This document shows, in pieces, positions 29,198-37,856 of a stretch of 64,000 nucleotides of DNA. The notes below the pieces were generated by a model, which was given only the letters and a program-made list of their open reading frames with translations, was not told the DNA's origin and searched no databases. Source of the DNA: Schleiferiaceae bacterium (GTDB taxonomy: Bacteria > Bacteroidota > Bacteroidia > Flavobacteriales > Schleiferiaceae); NCBI GenBank assembly GCA_018402665.1, contig JAGYIN010000002.1, positions 1-64,000 on the forward strand, in the 5' to 3' direction. The position numbers and the translations under genes were made by a program. The stretch's first letter is position 1. Each line of letters starts with the position of its first letter.

Positions 29198-30394
29198 CTA
29201 GACCATAAAATTATCAGTCAACTGACCTTCGCCTAGTTCGGCGTTGCCCGAATTCAGGTGACGCAATAACGGACATGGGCGGTAGCGGTCGTCCCCATAG
29301 TGTTTGTGGCAGCGTTTTAAGGTGCCGAGCACTTGGTCCCAGCCCATTTCGCGTCCCCACTCAATGGGTCCCTTGGGGTAATTTACTCCTTTAGTCATGG
29401 CGAGGTCGACATTTTCAGGAGAAGCAATGCCCTGCCACACGGCATCTAAGGCTTCATTGATAATAAGGCATAGAATGCGCTCAACGATTTTTTCGCTCAG
29501 CATGGGATCAATTTCCACTTCTTCCTGTGCCACTACTGCGGCGTCCATACCGCTTGCGTAGTTGTAGAAACCACGGCCGGTTTTACGACCGAACAATCCG
29601 GCTTCTTTCAGTCTTTTTTGGGTGATGGAAGGGCGGAAGCGTGGGTCGTAAAAGAATTGGCTCCAGACGGTTTCCGTCACCCTATAATTCACGTCGTGAC
29701 CGATGAGATCGGTCAATTCAAAAGGTCCCATTCGAAACCCTATACTTTTCACTGCGGCATCAATCTCCGCGACACTTGCCACGCCTTCTTCATAGAGTTT
29801 TATGGCCTCACTGTAAAACGGACGGGCTACTTTATTCACGATAAACCCTGGGGTATCTTTTGCGACAACGGGTACTTTGCCCCATTCCAGCATTAAAGCT
29901 TCCATAGTCTCCGTAAAGTCATCACCGGTTTTCACGCCAGGCACGACTTCTACCAAAGGCATTAAAGGTGCCGGGTTAAAAAAGTGCAATCCTCCGAATC
30001 GTTCAGGATGTGTTAAACCGCTTGAAAGGGCAGCAATGCTTAGGCTTGAGGTATTCGTACAGAGCCAAGCATCAGAACGGAGCAACGGCTCTACTTTCGC
30101 GAACAAGTCCTTTTTTACATCAAGGTCTTCAATCACAGCTTCAACCACAAGATCCGCCCCCGAAACTGCGTCTACATCTGCACTCCACTGCATGCGACCC
30201 AGCATCTCTTCTTTCTGTTCCGAGGTAATCTTTCCTTTCTCCGCTAACCGATTAAAAATCTTTTCTATCGAAGCTTTACTGCGGTCTGTAGCGCCTGGGA
30301 AGCTGTCGTAATACACTACATGACAACCGTTCTGTACGGCAATCTGTCCAATTCCTGTGCCCATGGCACCAGCACCTAATACGGCTACTTTCAT
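29198..30394 (-). CDS. 3-hydroxyacyl-CoA dehydrogenase (PaaH-like)
   Basis: A 398-residue NAD-dependent 3-hydroxyacyl-CoA dehydrogenase. The N-terminal Rossmann motif is VAVLGAGAMGTGIGQ. The catalytic motif is FGGLHFFNPAPLMPLVEVVP (His near residue 140), and the substrate domain begins at TPGFIVNKVARPFYSEAI. A second C-terminal domain contains GVNYPKGPIEWGREMGWDQV. The ATG at 30394 lies right after the upstream enoyl-CoA hydratase stop, with the two genes almost touching. Beside a PaaG-like gene it probably performs the hydroxyadipyl-CoA oxidation step of phenylacetate breakdown, though a general beta-oxidation role is possible. Confidence 0.85.
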   Translation of the reverse strand: MKVAVLGAGAMGTGIGQIAVQNGCHVVYYDSFPGATDRSKASIEKIFNRLAEKGKITSEQKEEMLGRMQWSADVDAVSGADLVVEAVIEDLDVKKDLFAKVEPLLRSDAWLCTNTSSLSIAALSSGLTHPERFGGLHFFNPAPLMPLVEVVPGVKTGDDFTETMEALMLEWGKVPVVAKDTPGFIVNKVARPFYSEAIKLYEEGVASVAEIDAAVKSIGFRMGPFELTDLIGHDVNYRVTETVWSQFFYDPRFRPSITQKRLKEAGLFGRKTGRGFYNYASGMDAAVVAQEEVEIDPMLSEKIVERILCLIINEALDAVWQGIASPENVDLAMTKGVNYPKGPIEWGREMGWDQVLGTLKRCHKHYGDDRYRPCPLLRHLNSGNAELGEGQLTDNFMV

Positions 30395-30395
30395 T

Positions 30396-31166
30396 TTATT
30401 CTCCTTTAAATTCAGGTGCACGCTTTTCTAAAAACGCCTGGACACCTTCGTTGAAATCGTATGTTTTTCCTGCTTTAGTCTGCAGTGCTTCTTCTAAGTC
30501 CAATTGCGTGTTAAGATCATTCGTTGCCGCCGCGTTCAACGCCCGTTTAGTCAACGCCAAACCTTTCGTCGGCATCTGTGCCATGCGCAGCGCTAATGCA
30601 GCAACTTCTCCTTCGTAGCGTTCTTCTGGGAACACTTGATACACCATGCCCATGCGCTGCGCTTGAGCAGCAGGCACCTTATCGCCGGTCATCATCAGCG
30701 CACTCGCGTGCTGAAAACCGACCAATCTGGGCAGTGTAAACGTACCGCCGCTGTCTGGAATAAGACCAATTTTACTGAAGGCTTGCACAAAACTGGCCTT
30801 TTCGTGTGCCACTACAATGTCACAAGCGAGCGCAATATTTGCACCTGCCCCGGCAGCAACGCCGTTGACCGCTGCTATGACGGGCTTCGGTAATTCTCGA
30901 ATGGCTTTAATGATGGGGTTGTAATGCTTCGCGACGATATCGCGCAAGGTTGGGCCATTTTCTGCGATGGCTTCACCGAGGTCTTGGCCTGCACAAAAGG
31001 CTTTGCCTGCACCTGTGATGACTATACAACGCACCGCTGTATCTGTAGCGGCGAGACGCAATGCCTCCTGCACACCTAAGGCAAGTTCGCGGTTGAATGC
31101 GTTGAATTTGTCTGGACGGTCGAAGGTGATGGTCAATACACCTTCCTTAGTAGTTACTTCTAACAT
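30396..31166 (-). CDS. paaG: Enoyl-CoA hydratase/isomerase, PaaG-like
   Basis: A 256-residue crotonase-fold protein. The oxyanion-hole motifs are AFCAGQDLGEAI near residue 65 and VNGVAAGAGANIALACDIVV near 105, followed by ASFVQAFSKIGLIPDSGGTF near 135 with the catalytic Asp typical of PaaG rather than the hydratase Glu pair. PaaG isomerises ring-1,2-epoxyphenylacetyl-CoA to the oxepin. I chose the ATG at 31166 because AAGGAAG lies just upstream and the leader of the longer frame (start 31190) has no family similarity. It is followed almost at once by the PaaH-like gene. A paaD gene lies about 6 kb away on the same strand, supporting the phenylacetate assignment. Confidence 0.8.
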   Translation of the reverse strand: MLEVTTKEGVLTITFDRPDKFNAFNRELALGVQEALRLAATDTAVRCIVITGAGKAFCAGQDLGEAIAENGPTLRDIVAKHYNPIIKAIRELPKPVIAAVNGVAAGAGANIALACDIVVAHEKASFVQAFSKIGLIPDSGGTFTLPRLVGFQHASALMMTGDKVPAAQAQRMGMVYQVFPEERYEGEVAALALRMAQMPTKGLALTKRALNAAATNDLNTQLDLEEALQTKAGKTYDFNEGVQAFLEKRAPEFKGE

Positions 31167-31211
31167 GCTTCCTTGGGTTTGTCTCCCCAAGGTACAGTAT
31201 AGGCGGCTTTG

Positions 31212-32219
31212 CTACAACTTAATGGAACGCATCATTGCCTCCATTTCTAACACTACATTTCGCTTCTTCGCAGTAGGTCCATACAGGAGACTTTCGATGG
31301 TCAATATGCGGTCGTTTTTCTCGTCGTAAATGGTGTAGGATAAGAACGGCCCGCCCATAAAATCGCCGTTCATTCGCCACAATCCGCGCGTTTCAATGGC
31401 AAACATTCCGCTGATTTCAGTATTCTCAATGCTGGGCGGGATCATCAGTTCCGTAGACATAAACGACCCTTCGTAGGTGCCTTCAAAATAATTCTTTCCG
31501 ATGCTGTCGCGGTGTGCAATAATGGCATCAACACTGACTAAACCTTCGGACATAGGGCGTTCACTCACGATAACATACTGAATGGTCTTTACCGTCTTCG
31601 TTGCGAAAATTTTCAGATCTTCCTTGTCTAGCGTGGGATCAAACCCCTGATGCAGCAGCATGCTTTTGATGCCGATATCTTTTAAGTTCTCATGGGTATA
31701 GGCATAAGACGATTTCTTCAACCTGCCCTGAATCACGCTCATGTCGTGCTCCTTAAAAGCGTCCATCAATTGCTTCGCACTTTCTTTTATGGACTTCGCT
31801 ATTGCTTCTTCGCTCGGTGCAGTGATGCGCACGATTCGTTGCGGTCGCGCCCACAAATCTTTCTGCATTTTCACAAATGAGGTATCGCTTTTTTCAACCC
31901 AAAGGATGCTCTTTGTTTTCTGTAGAATTTTATTGACGTCCTTGGGTTCAACTCTAGAAGCATCGAAATAGGCTTCTGCTTGAGGCAATCCTTCTACATC
32001 TGCAAGATACTGTGCTCTGAATTCTTCCCCCGGTGCACCTTCCCAAAGCGCATCAGGCATTACCAGTAAAAGCTCACTGTGAGTTCCGCTGGACGGGGGC
32101 AGTATGCGCTCCTTTTTTTTAGTGGTACCGTCTGCGTTTTTCTCTGCACATCCACTAAAGAAGAAGAGGGAGAGCGAAGCAGTAACAAGAAATGGGAGTA
32201 AAGCGCTGTTGCGTAACAT
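31212..32219 (-). CDS. DUF4837 family lipoprotein
   Basis: A 335-residue lipoprotein of the Bacteroidota-specific DUF4837 family, function unknown. The ATG at 32219 gives a proper leader with lipobox (FFFSGC, Cys23). The upstream part of the frame is spurious. Family landmarks are LPPSSGTHSELLLVMPDALW near residue 40 and RGLWRMNGDFMGGPFLSYTI near 285. It lies between paaG and a lytic transglycosylase gene, 45 bases from the former, and is probably part of the same long minus-strand run. Confidence 0.85.
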   Translation of the reverse strand: MLRNSALLPFLVTASLSLFFFSGCAEKNADGTTKKKERILPPSSGTHSELLLVMPDALWEGAPGEEFRAQYLADVEGLPQAEAYFDASRVEPKDVNKILQKTKSILWVEKSDTSFVKMQKDLWARPQRIVRITAPSEEAIAKSIKESAKQLMDAFKEHDMSVIQGRLKKSSYAYTHENLKDIGIKSMLLHQGFDPTLDKEDLKIFATKTVKTIQYVIVSERPMSEGLVSVDAIIAHRDSIGKNYFEGTYEGSFMSTELMIPPSIENTEISGMFAIETRGLWRMNGDFMGGPFLSYTIYDEKNDRILTIESLLYGPTAKKRNVVLEMEAMMRSIKL

Positions 32220-32283
32220 AATGCAGGAATTAGTACTGGAAATTAGGCAAAAAGTAGACCAAAGCCTTCTGACCGTCTTTGTT

Positions 32284-33561
32284 TTAGATGCGGCGCGGAT
32301 AAACGACAATGCGCTGACCCACACGTATCATATCCGAAGTTAGACCGTTCCAACGTTTGATCTCACTCACCCCCACGCCGTATTTCCCAGCGATGTGTCC
32401 TAAGGTTTCGCCGCTTTGAACCCGGTGCGTTGTCCGTTCGTTCATTTGGGTGAACTCTGGCATCGTGCTCGCGCGCGACTCAAAATAGCTGGCGGCCATG
32501 GTGTAAATGGAATCTTGCCGTGCTCTAAAGGCTACGGCACTTTCCTTTGGTAGGGTAATGAAATAATCGGTGCCATCGACAACAGGAATGATCTTATAGC
32601 GGTACTGCGGATTTAGGAATTCCAGCAGGTCGGATGCAACGCCGAGCTGTTGTTCTAGCTGTTGAAAGTGCAATTGGTTCGTAACGCGAACCGTATCGGT
32701 TGCAACGTAGTAGGCGGGTATATCGGCGGGCCCGACACCGTACAAATGCCCGTATTCCATCGCATAAGTCGCTGCGATAAAGAGCGGCACGTACGCCGAA
32801 GTTTCGCGCGGTAAAAACGGACGAATTTCCCAGTAGGACGTTTTCCCTCCACTGCGGCGAATGGCCTTACGGACATTGCCTGGACCGCTGTTGTACGCAG
32901 CTAGAACGAGGTTCCAATCTTCAAAGACAGCATACATTTTAAGCATGTATTGGCACGCGGCTTCGGTACTTTTTAATGGATCGTTGCGGTCATCAACGTA
33001 GCTGTTGACCTTGAGGTCGTACATTTTCCCCGTGCTGTACATGAATTGCCACAAACCGGTCGCGCCAACGTAGGAGCGGGCCTTAGGATTCAACGCACTT
33101 TCAACCACCGCTAAATATTTAAGCTCTAACGGCATGTCGTATTTGTCGAGGTGCTCCTCGAACATGGGGAAGTAATATTGACCGTGGGCCATCATGCGAC
33201 TCAACCGCGCCGTACCGTGCTTGAGGTAGCGCTCAATGTATTTACGCACGATGGGATTGTAGGTCATTTCAAACGGCGTACGTTGGTCCAATTCGGCCAT
33301 GTAGTGCTCGAAGATGCTATCTGTTAATGGCAGCGGATGTACGGTATCAATGACTTTAATCTGTGCAGCGGCGCGAAAAACATGCTCAGCATCCAATTTT
33401 GCAAGACGATCATCCAGTGCCCACAAGGCCGCGCTATCTAAAGTGGTTGACGCAGCTAATGCCGTGGTCGTAGTATCATTCGATAAGGCAGTTGTATCGC
33501 TGTTTTGACCAAAAGCGGCTGCAAAAATGAAGGTAAAAAGTAAGGTAGTTGTCGTGCGCAT
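32284..33561 (-). CDS. LysM lytic transglycosylase (MltD-like)
   Basis: A 425-residue exported murein transglycosylase. The ATG at 33561 opens a signal peptide (LLFTFIFAAAFGQ). The SLT catalytic domain covers about residues 110-240, with the catalytic Glu in YLAVVESALNPKARSYVGAT followed by GLWQFMYSTGKMY and AAYNSGPGNVRKAI. The C terminus carries one LysM peptidoglycan-binding motif (HRVQSGETLGHIAGKYGVGV). It cleaves glycan strands during wall turnover. It starts three bases after the gatA stop, so it is probably co-transcribed with gatA. Confidence 0.9.
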   Translation of the reverse strand: MRTTTTLLFTFIFAAAFGQNSDTTALSNDTTTTALAASTTLDSAALWALDDRLAKLDAEHVFRAAAQIKVIDTVHPLPLTDSIFEHYMAELDQRTPFEMTYNPIVRKYIERYLKHGTARLSRMMAHGQYYFPMFEEHLDKYDMPLELKYLAVVESALNPKARSYVGATGLWQFMYSTGKMYDLKVNSYVDDRNDPLKSTEAACQYMLKMYAVFEDWNLVLAAYNSGPGNVRKAIRRSGGKTSYWEIRPFLPRETSAYVPLFIAATYAMEYGHLYGVGPADIPAYYVATDTVRVTNQLHFQQLEQQLGVASDLLEFLNPQYRYKIIPVVDGTDYFITLPKESAVAFRARQDSIYTMAASYFESRASTMPEFTQMNERTTHRVQSGETLGHIAGKYGVGVSEIKRWNGLTSDMIRVGQRIVVYPRRI

Positions 33562-33563
33562 TC

Positions 33564-34922
33564 TTAGTGGTTTTGGATCCAATCGGCCATGGCCAATACG
33601 TCCAAATCCGCACCGTTGCTCCCCATGAGTTGAAGACCCATCGGTAGTCCGTTTGCATGGACGCCCATAGGTATACTAACGGCGGGAACGCCTGCAATAT
33701 TTGCTTGAACTGTAAAAATATCTTCTAAATAATTCACGGTAGGGTCGCTCACCTCACGCCCAATCTCAAACGCCGTAGTCGGCGAAGTAGGGCATAAAAT
33801 GGCGTCGTATTCTTCCAACGTTTTGTCGGTCCACTCCTGAACCAAACGACGGGCCGATTGTGCCTTGCCAAAGAAAGAATCGTAATACCCTGAGCTCAAC
33901 ACAAAGGTCCCAAGCATAATACGGCGTTGAACCTCTTTGCCAAATCCTGCGCTGCGGCTGAGTTTATATACGCTCTCAAGATCGGTACTTTCTGGATGGC
34001 GGTAACCTGCGTGAACACCGTCAAACCTTGCAAGGTTGGAACTGGCTTCAGCAGTAGTAATAATGTAATAAATGGGAACGAGCGTATTCAGCAGCTCTAA
34101 TTCTACCGGCTCAACGATGACCCCCGCATTTTCAAGCAGTTCGAGCTGGGTCATAAATGCCTTGCGAACGCCTTCGTCCACTGCGGGATTGTCTACGGCT
34201 GTTTTTAAATAGGCTACTTTTTTCGGCTGGCCTTTTGTCACAGGAGCTAAGGGCTCTTGCATGGCGGTGGCGTCAAAAGCATCCGGTCCGGCAATGACTT
34301 CCATGATGCGGGCCGCGTCTTTCACCGAAGTGGTAAACGGACCGATCTGGTCAAAGCTACTGGCATAAGCGATCAACCCGTGGCGACTGACGCGGCCGTA
34401 GGAAGGCTTGAAGCCAACGGTACCCGTAAAACTAGCGGGCTGGCGAATAGATCCACCCGTATCTGATCCTAGCGCGGCATGGCAAAGACCGGCTGCAACT
34501 GCAGCTGCAGAGCCTCCTGATGAACCGCCAGGCACTTTCGTAGGGTCGAGTGGGTTTTTAGTTGGGCCAAAGGCAGAATTTTCATTCCCAGAACCCATGG
34601 CAAATTCATCACAGTTGGTACGGCCTATGAATACCGCATCTGCAGCAAGCAAACGTTCAACGGCGGTGGCTGAAAATTGACTTTCGAAACCGTCTAAGAT
34701 TTTTGACGCAGCACTGACTTTGTGTCCGCGGTAGCAAATATTGTCTTTCAACGCAATGACCATTCCTGCGAGGGAACCTGCCGTTCCTGCAGCTATTTTT
34801 TCATCGACTTGCGCAGCTTGCGCGCGCGCTTCATCTGCCCAAACTTCTAGAAAGATGTTGAGGTCTTTCGTTTGGTCAATTTTTGCCAAAAACTGTTCAA
34901 CCGCCTGGGCCGTGGTACTCAT
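33564..34922 (-). CDS. gatA: Asp-tRNA(Asn)/Glu-tRNA(Gln) amidotransferase subunit A
   Basis: A 452-residue amidase-signature enzyme, the glutaminase subunit of GatCAB, which makes Gln-tRNA or Asn-tRNA by transamidation. The catalytic triad is visible: the Lys in VIALKDNICYRG near residue 57, and the cis-Ser and nucleophile Ser in ALGSDTGGSIRQPASFTG near 155. The Gly/Ser-rich segment VPGGSSGGSAAAVAAG precedes them near 135. The GatB and GatC genes are not in the window. It lies 21 bases after tatA on the same strand. Confidence 0.93.
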   Translation of the reverse strand: MSTTAQAVEQFLAKIDQTKDLNIFLEVWADEARAQAAQVDEKIAAGTAGSLAGMVIALKDNICYRGHKVSAASKILDGFESQFSATAVERLLAADAVFIGRTNCDEFAMGSGNENSAFGPTKNPLDPTKVPGGSSGGSAAAVAAGLCHAALGSDTGGSIRQPASFTGTVGFKPSYGRVSRHGLIAYASSFDQIGPFTTSVKDAARIMEVIAGPDAFDATAMQEPLAPVTKGQPKKVAYLKTAVDNPAVDEGVRKAFMTQLELLENAGVIVEPVELELLNTLVPIYYIITTAEASSNLARFDGVHAGYRHPESTDLESVYKLSRSAGFGKEVQRRIMLGTFVLSSGYYDSFFGKAQSARRLVQEWTDKTLEEYDAILCPTSPTTAFEIGREVSDPTVNYLEDIFTVQANIAGVPAVSIPMGVHANGLPMGLQLMGSNGADLDVLAMADWIQNH

Positions 34923-34943
34923 ATGCGCTACGTTGGGATGGGT

Positions 34944-35123
34944 TTACTCTTTCGAGTCGTCCTTTGATTCTTCGTCGGCAACGCCGTCCTTAAATTCTTT
35001 AACACCGCGACCTAAACCACGCATTAATTCTGGGATTTTGCGCCCTCCAAAAAGCAACAAAACCACCACAAGGATGAGAATCATTTGGTTGGGACCCATG
35101 ATCCCTAGAAATACTGTGTTCAT
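34944..35123 (-). CDS. tatA: Twin-arginine translocase TatA/TatE family protein
   Basis: A 59-residue TatA-type protein. It has a short N-terminal part, one membrane helix (MILILVVVLLLFGG), the conserved RKIPELMRGLGRGVKEFKDG amphipathic helix and an acidic, Lys-rich tail. The frame can start at a GTG at 35126, but the ATG at 35123 is preferred. It forms the pore of the Tat pathway that exports folded proteins. That fits the twin-arginine leader of the isomerase at about 6.9 kb. It lies between gatA and the E1 fusion gene. Confidence 0.92.
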   Translation of the reverse strand: MNTVFLGIMGPNQMILILVVVLLLFGGRKIPELMRGLGRGVKEFKDGVADEESKDDSKE

Positions 35124-35175
35124 CACTACTGATTTTGAGCGACTAAAGTACCCATTTTTACTGAATTGGTCCCTA

Positions 35176-37233
35176 TCAATACGCGAGCAAACTGCGCAAC
35201 GCTCCTTCCACTTTTTCGGCGTTCGGGAGCATGGTTTGTTCCAGGGTAGTGTTCAATGGAATAGCCGGTACATTCACTGCACCCAGAAGTTGCACGGGCG
35301 CATCTAAAAATTCGAAGCATTCCTCGGCAATAGCACCTTGCACACTTTGGGCGAAACTGGGGCTGCTGCATTCTTCAGTAAGCACGAGCACGCGGCCGTG
35401 TGTTCTAGCTTCCGCCATGACCGCAGCACGGTCCCACGGTGCGAGCGTGCGTAAATCTAATATACTGATCTGCCCGGGGAAAGCTTTGGCCGCTTTTTGC
35501 GCCCAATACACTCCCATGCCATAGGTCACCACTACCGCAGATTCACCCGAGGTAACTGCAGAAGCTTCCGCTGCGATCACCATACGCGCTTTTCCAAACG
35601 GGATGACGTAGTCTGCGCTAGGTTCTGGGGTTTTAGCCCCTTCGGTTCCTGGTATTTTACTCCAATACAGGCCTTTATGTTCAAAAATCACCACCGGGTT
35701 AGGGTCGTAAAAAGCCGATTTCATCAATCCTTTCAGATCCGCTCCTGTCGAGGGGTAAGCGATTTTAATACCGCGAATGCTCGTTACGGCCGTCTCAATA
35801 GAAGAACTGTGGAAGGGTCCGCCGGATCCATATGCGCCGATGGGGACGCGGATGACGGTACTCACCGGCCATTTTCCATTGCTGAGGTAATAGCTGCGGC
35901 TGACTTCAGTGAACAATTGGTTCATGCCTGGCCAGAGGTAATCTGCGAACTGAACTTCGACAAATGGCTTGAGCCCAGTAGCCGACATTCCGACCGTAGA
36001 ACCGATGATAAATGCTTCTTGAATGGGTGTGTTGAACACGCGCTCGTCACCAAATTTTTGCGCAAGCGTGGCCGCTTCGCGGAACACACCGCCCAATCTT
36101 CCACCGACATCCTGCCCGTACAATAGTGCTTCGGGATGTGCTGCCATGAGTTCTTTGATGGCAAACAATGCGGCATCCACCATTACCGTAGGTTCAGCAC
36201 CTTTGGGCGCACGTTCGCCGCGCTCTTCAGTAATGGGGGTGGGTGCGAAATCATGGGTGAGTAGATCTGCGGGTTGCGGATCTGGCATGGATAGGGCGCT
36301 TTCGTACTGGGCTTGAACGAATTGGCCCGCTTCGGTTTCCCACTGGTCCAATTCCTTTTCGCTCACCCCGGCCTTCAAACATTGCGCCTTCAAAATAGGA
36401 TAGGGGTCGCGTTTTGCCGCTTCCTCCAAATCGTCGCGGTACCATTCTTTCCGCACACCAGAAGTATGGTGGTTCAGCAGCGGTACATCCATGCGAACTA
36501 AGAACGGACGGCGCTCTTTGCGCATCGTCTTGATGATCTTGCCCAATTCCGTATACGCCGATTCAAAATCTGTCCCGTCTATATCTACGGCTTCAATACC
36601 AGTGAACCCTTTCGCATATTCCACTGCATTGCTGTGGTGCACCTCCGCCCGGTTGGCACTGATGTCCCAGCCGTTGTCTTGAACAAACATGAGTAGCGGG
36701 AATTGTTTCAAAGCTGCCATGTGCAGTGCTTCAGAAATCTCACCTTCCGTCATGGCACTGTCGCCAATACTACATACGGCGATTCCGCCCAATTCCTCTT
36801 TGCTGGCTAGCCCCTGCTGCTCGCGGTATTGTATCCCCATGGCCACACCGGCTGTGGGAATGGCTTGCATTCCAGTGGCAGAACTCTGGTGCGGAATTTT
36901 TGGTTTATCCGCGTCGTTGAGGCTTGGGTGGCTGTAATAGGTGCGACCGCCGGAAAAGGGATCGTCCACTTTTGCCAGGAGTTGCAACATTAAATCTTTT
37001 GGGGTCATGCCGATACCGAGTAGCAAGCTGTCGTCTCTGTAATACGGAGCGACATAATCTTTTGGCTCTAGATGCAAGGCAAGCGCAAGCTGGGCCGATT
37101 CGTGGCCACGGCTCGTTGCGTGAACATATTTTGACGTCGTATCCTTTTCCCGCTCGTATAATTCAGCCATACTCATAGCCGTGGCCATGAGTTTGAACGC
37201 TTTTTCGAACGGAATAGTGGTCTTTTTTGACAT
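35176..37233 (-). CDS. Fused E1 alpha/beta subunit of 2-oxoacid dehydrogenase
   Basis: A 685-residue fusion of the alpha and beta chains of a thiamine-diphosphate-dependent E1, a form common in Bacteroidota and probably acting on branched-chain 2-oxo acids or pyruvate. The alpha part (to about 340) holds the cofactor motif VCSIGDSAMTEGEISEALHM, ending in MFVQDNGWDISANRAE. The beta part (from about 355) has GQDVGGRLGGVFREA, VGMSATGLKPFVEVQFADYL and VVTYGMGVYWAQKAA. The start at 37233 (MSKKTTIPFEKAF) replaces a longer frame with no similarity. No E2/E3 genes are adjacent; the next gene upstream is paaD. Confidence 0.88.
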   Translation of the reverse strand: MSKKTTIPFEKAFKLMATAMSMAELYEREKDTTSKYVHATSRGHESAQLALALHLEPKDYVAPYYRDDSLLLGIGMTPKDLMLQLLAKVDDPFSGGRTYYSHPSLNDADKPKIPHQSSATGMQAIPTAGVAMGIQYREQQGLASKEELGGIAVCSIGDSAMTEGEISEALHMAALKQFPLLMFVQDNGWDISANRAEVHHSNAVEYAKGFTGIEAVDIDGTDFESAYTELGKIIKTMRKERRPFLVRMDVPLLNHHTSGVRKEWYRDDLEEAAKRDPYPILKAQCLKAGVSEKELDQWETEAGQFVQAQYESALSMPDPQPADLLTHDFAPTPITEERGERAPKGAEPTVMVDAALFAIKELMAAHPEALLYGQDVGGRLGGVFREAATLAQKFGDERVFNTPIQEAFIIGSTVGMSATGLKPFVEVQFADYLWPGMNQLFTEVSRSYYLSNGKWPVSTVIRVPIGAYGSGGPFHSSSIETAVTSIRGIKIAYPSTGADLKGLMKSAFYDPNPVVIFEHKGLYWSKIPGTEGAKTPEPSADYVIPFGKARMVIAAEASAVTSGESAVVVTYGMGVYWAQKAAKAFPGQISILDLRTLAPWDRAAVMAEARTHGRVLVLTEECSSPSFAQSVQGAIAEECFEFLDAPVQLLGAVNVPAIPLNTTLEQTMLPNAEKVEGALRSLLAY

Positions 37234-37291
37234 GAGTCTGTGTTTGGGCTCCTCAAAGTTAGGACATGAGGGGCATTTCACCTCGGCCGAT

Positions 37292-37852
37292 TTACAAACA
37301 CTTAAAGTATTCGAACGGCTCTAGGCAACTGTTGCACACGTACTGGCTTTTACACGCTGTGCTGCCGTGTACACTGAGCATTCGGGTATCCGGATCTTTG
37401 CATTTGGGACAGCGAACTTTTGGTGCCTCCGCAAAGAGTTCTCGTTTATCTGCCGACCCGGAAACAGGCGGTGCAATACCGTAATCTTCCATTTTTTTTC
37501 TGCCTTCCTCAGAAATCCAATCGGTGGTCCACGACGGCTGCAGTTGCTGGGTGATGGTAAAAGGCAATTGGCGCACAAACATGGCCTCTTCAATATCTTG
37601 AGACATGCGATCCATGGCCGGGCAACCTACATAGGTAGGGCTAATGACAATCTCGTAGACATGATCGGCATGTTCCTTTGGAGCGTCGGGATGTCTCGTG
37701 TGAAAGCGCTCTAACGCCTGGGCATGGCGCTCGTCGGTCTCTGGGAGCACATTTACTGCGCGTAAAATGCCCATATCGTGTAGGCTCAGTACCGGAATCT
37801 CAGGATCATTTACCTGACCGAGATGTGCGTATATGGTACTGCTTACATCCAT
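37292..37852 (-). CDS. paaD: Phenylacetyl-CoA epoxidase maturation subunit PaaD
   Basis: A 186-residue PaaD. The N-terminal MIP18/DUF59-type domain has VNDPEIPVLSLHDMGILRAV near residue 15 and ISPTYVGCPAMDRMSQDIEE near 75, including the conserved Cys. The C terminus carries zinc-ribbon-like cysteines (VRCPKCKDPDT, YVCNSCLEPFEYFKCL). PaaD helps assemble the di-iron or Fe-S centres of the PaaABCE epoxidase. The usual partners paaA, B, C and E are not beside it; the neighbours are rseP and the E1 fusion. A lone paaD is odd and suggests the pathway genes are scattered. Confidence 0.9.
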   Translation of the reverse strand: MDVSSTIYAHLGQVNDPEIPVLSLHDMGILRAVNVLPETDERHAQALERFHTRHPDAPKEHADHVYEIVISPTYVGCPAMDRMSQDIEEAMFVRQLPFTITQQLQPSWTTDWISEEGRKKMEDYGIAPPVSGSADKRELFAEAPKVRCPKCKDPDTRMLSVHGSTACKSQYVCNSCLEPFEYFKCL

Positions 37853-37856
37853 GGAT

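Noticed and set aside
35176-37233. E1 alpha-beta fusion as a novel fusion
   Set aside because: Fused E1 alpha/beta chains are well known in Bacteroidota.
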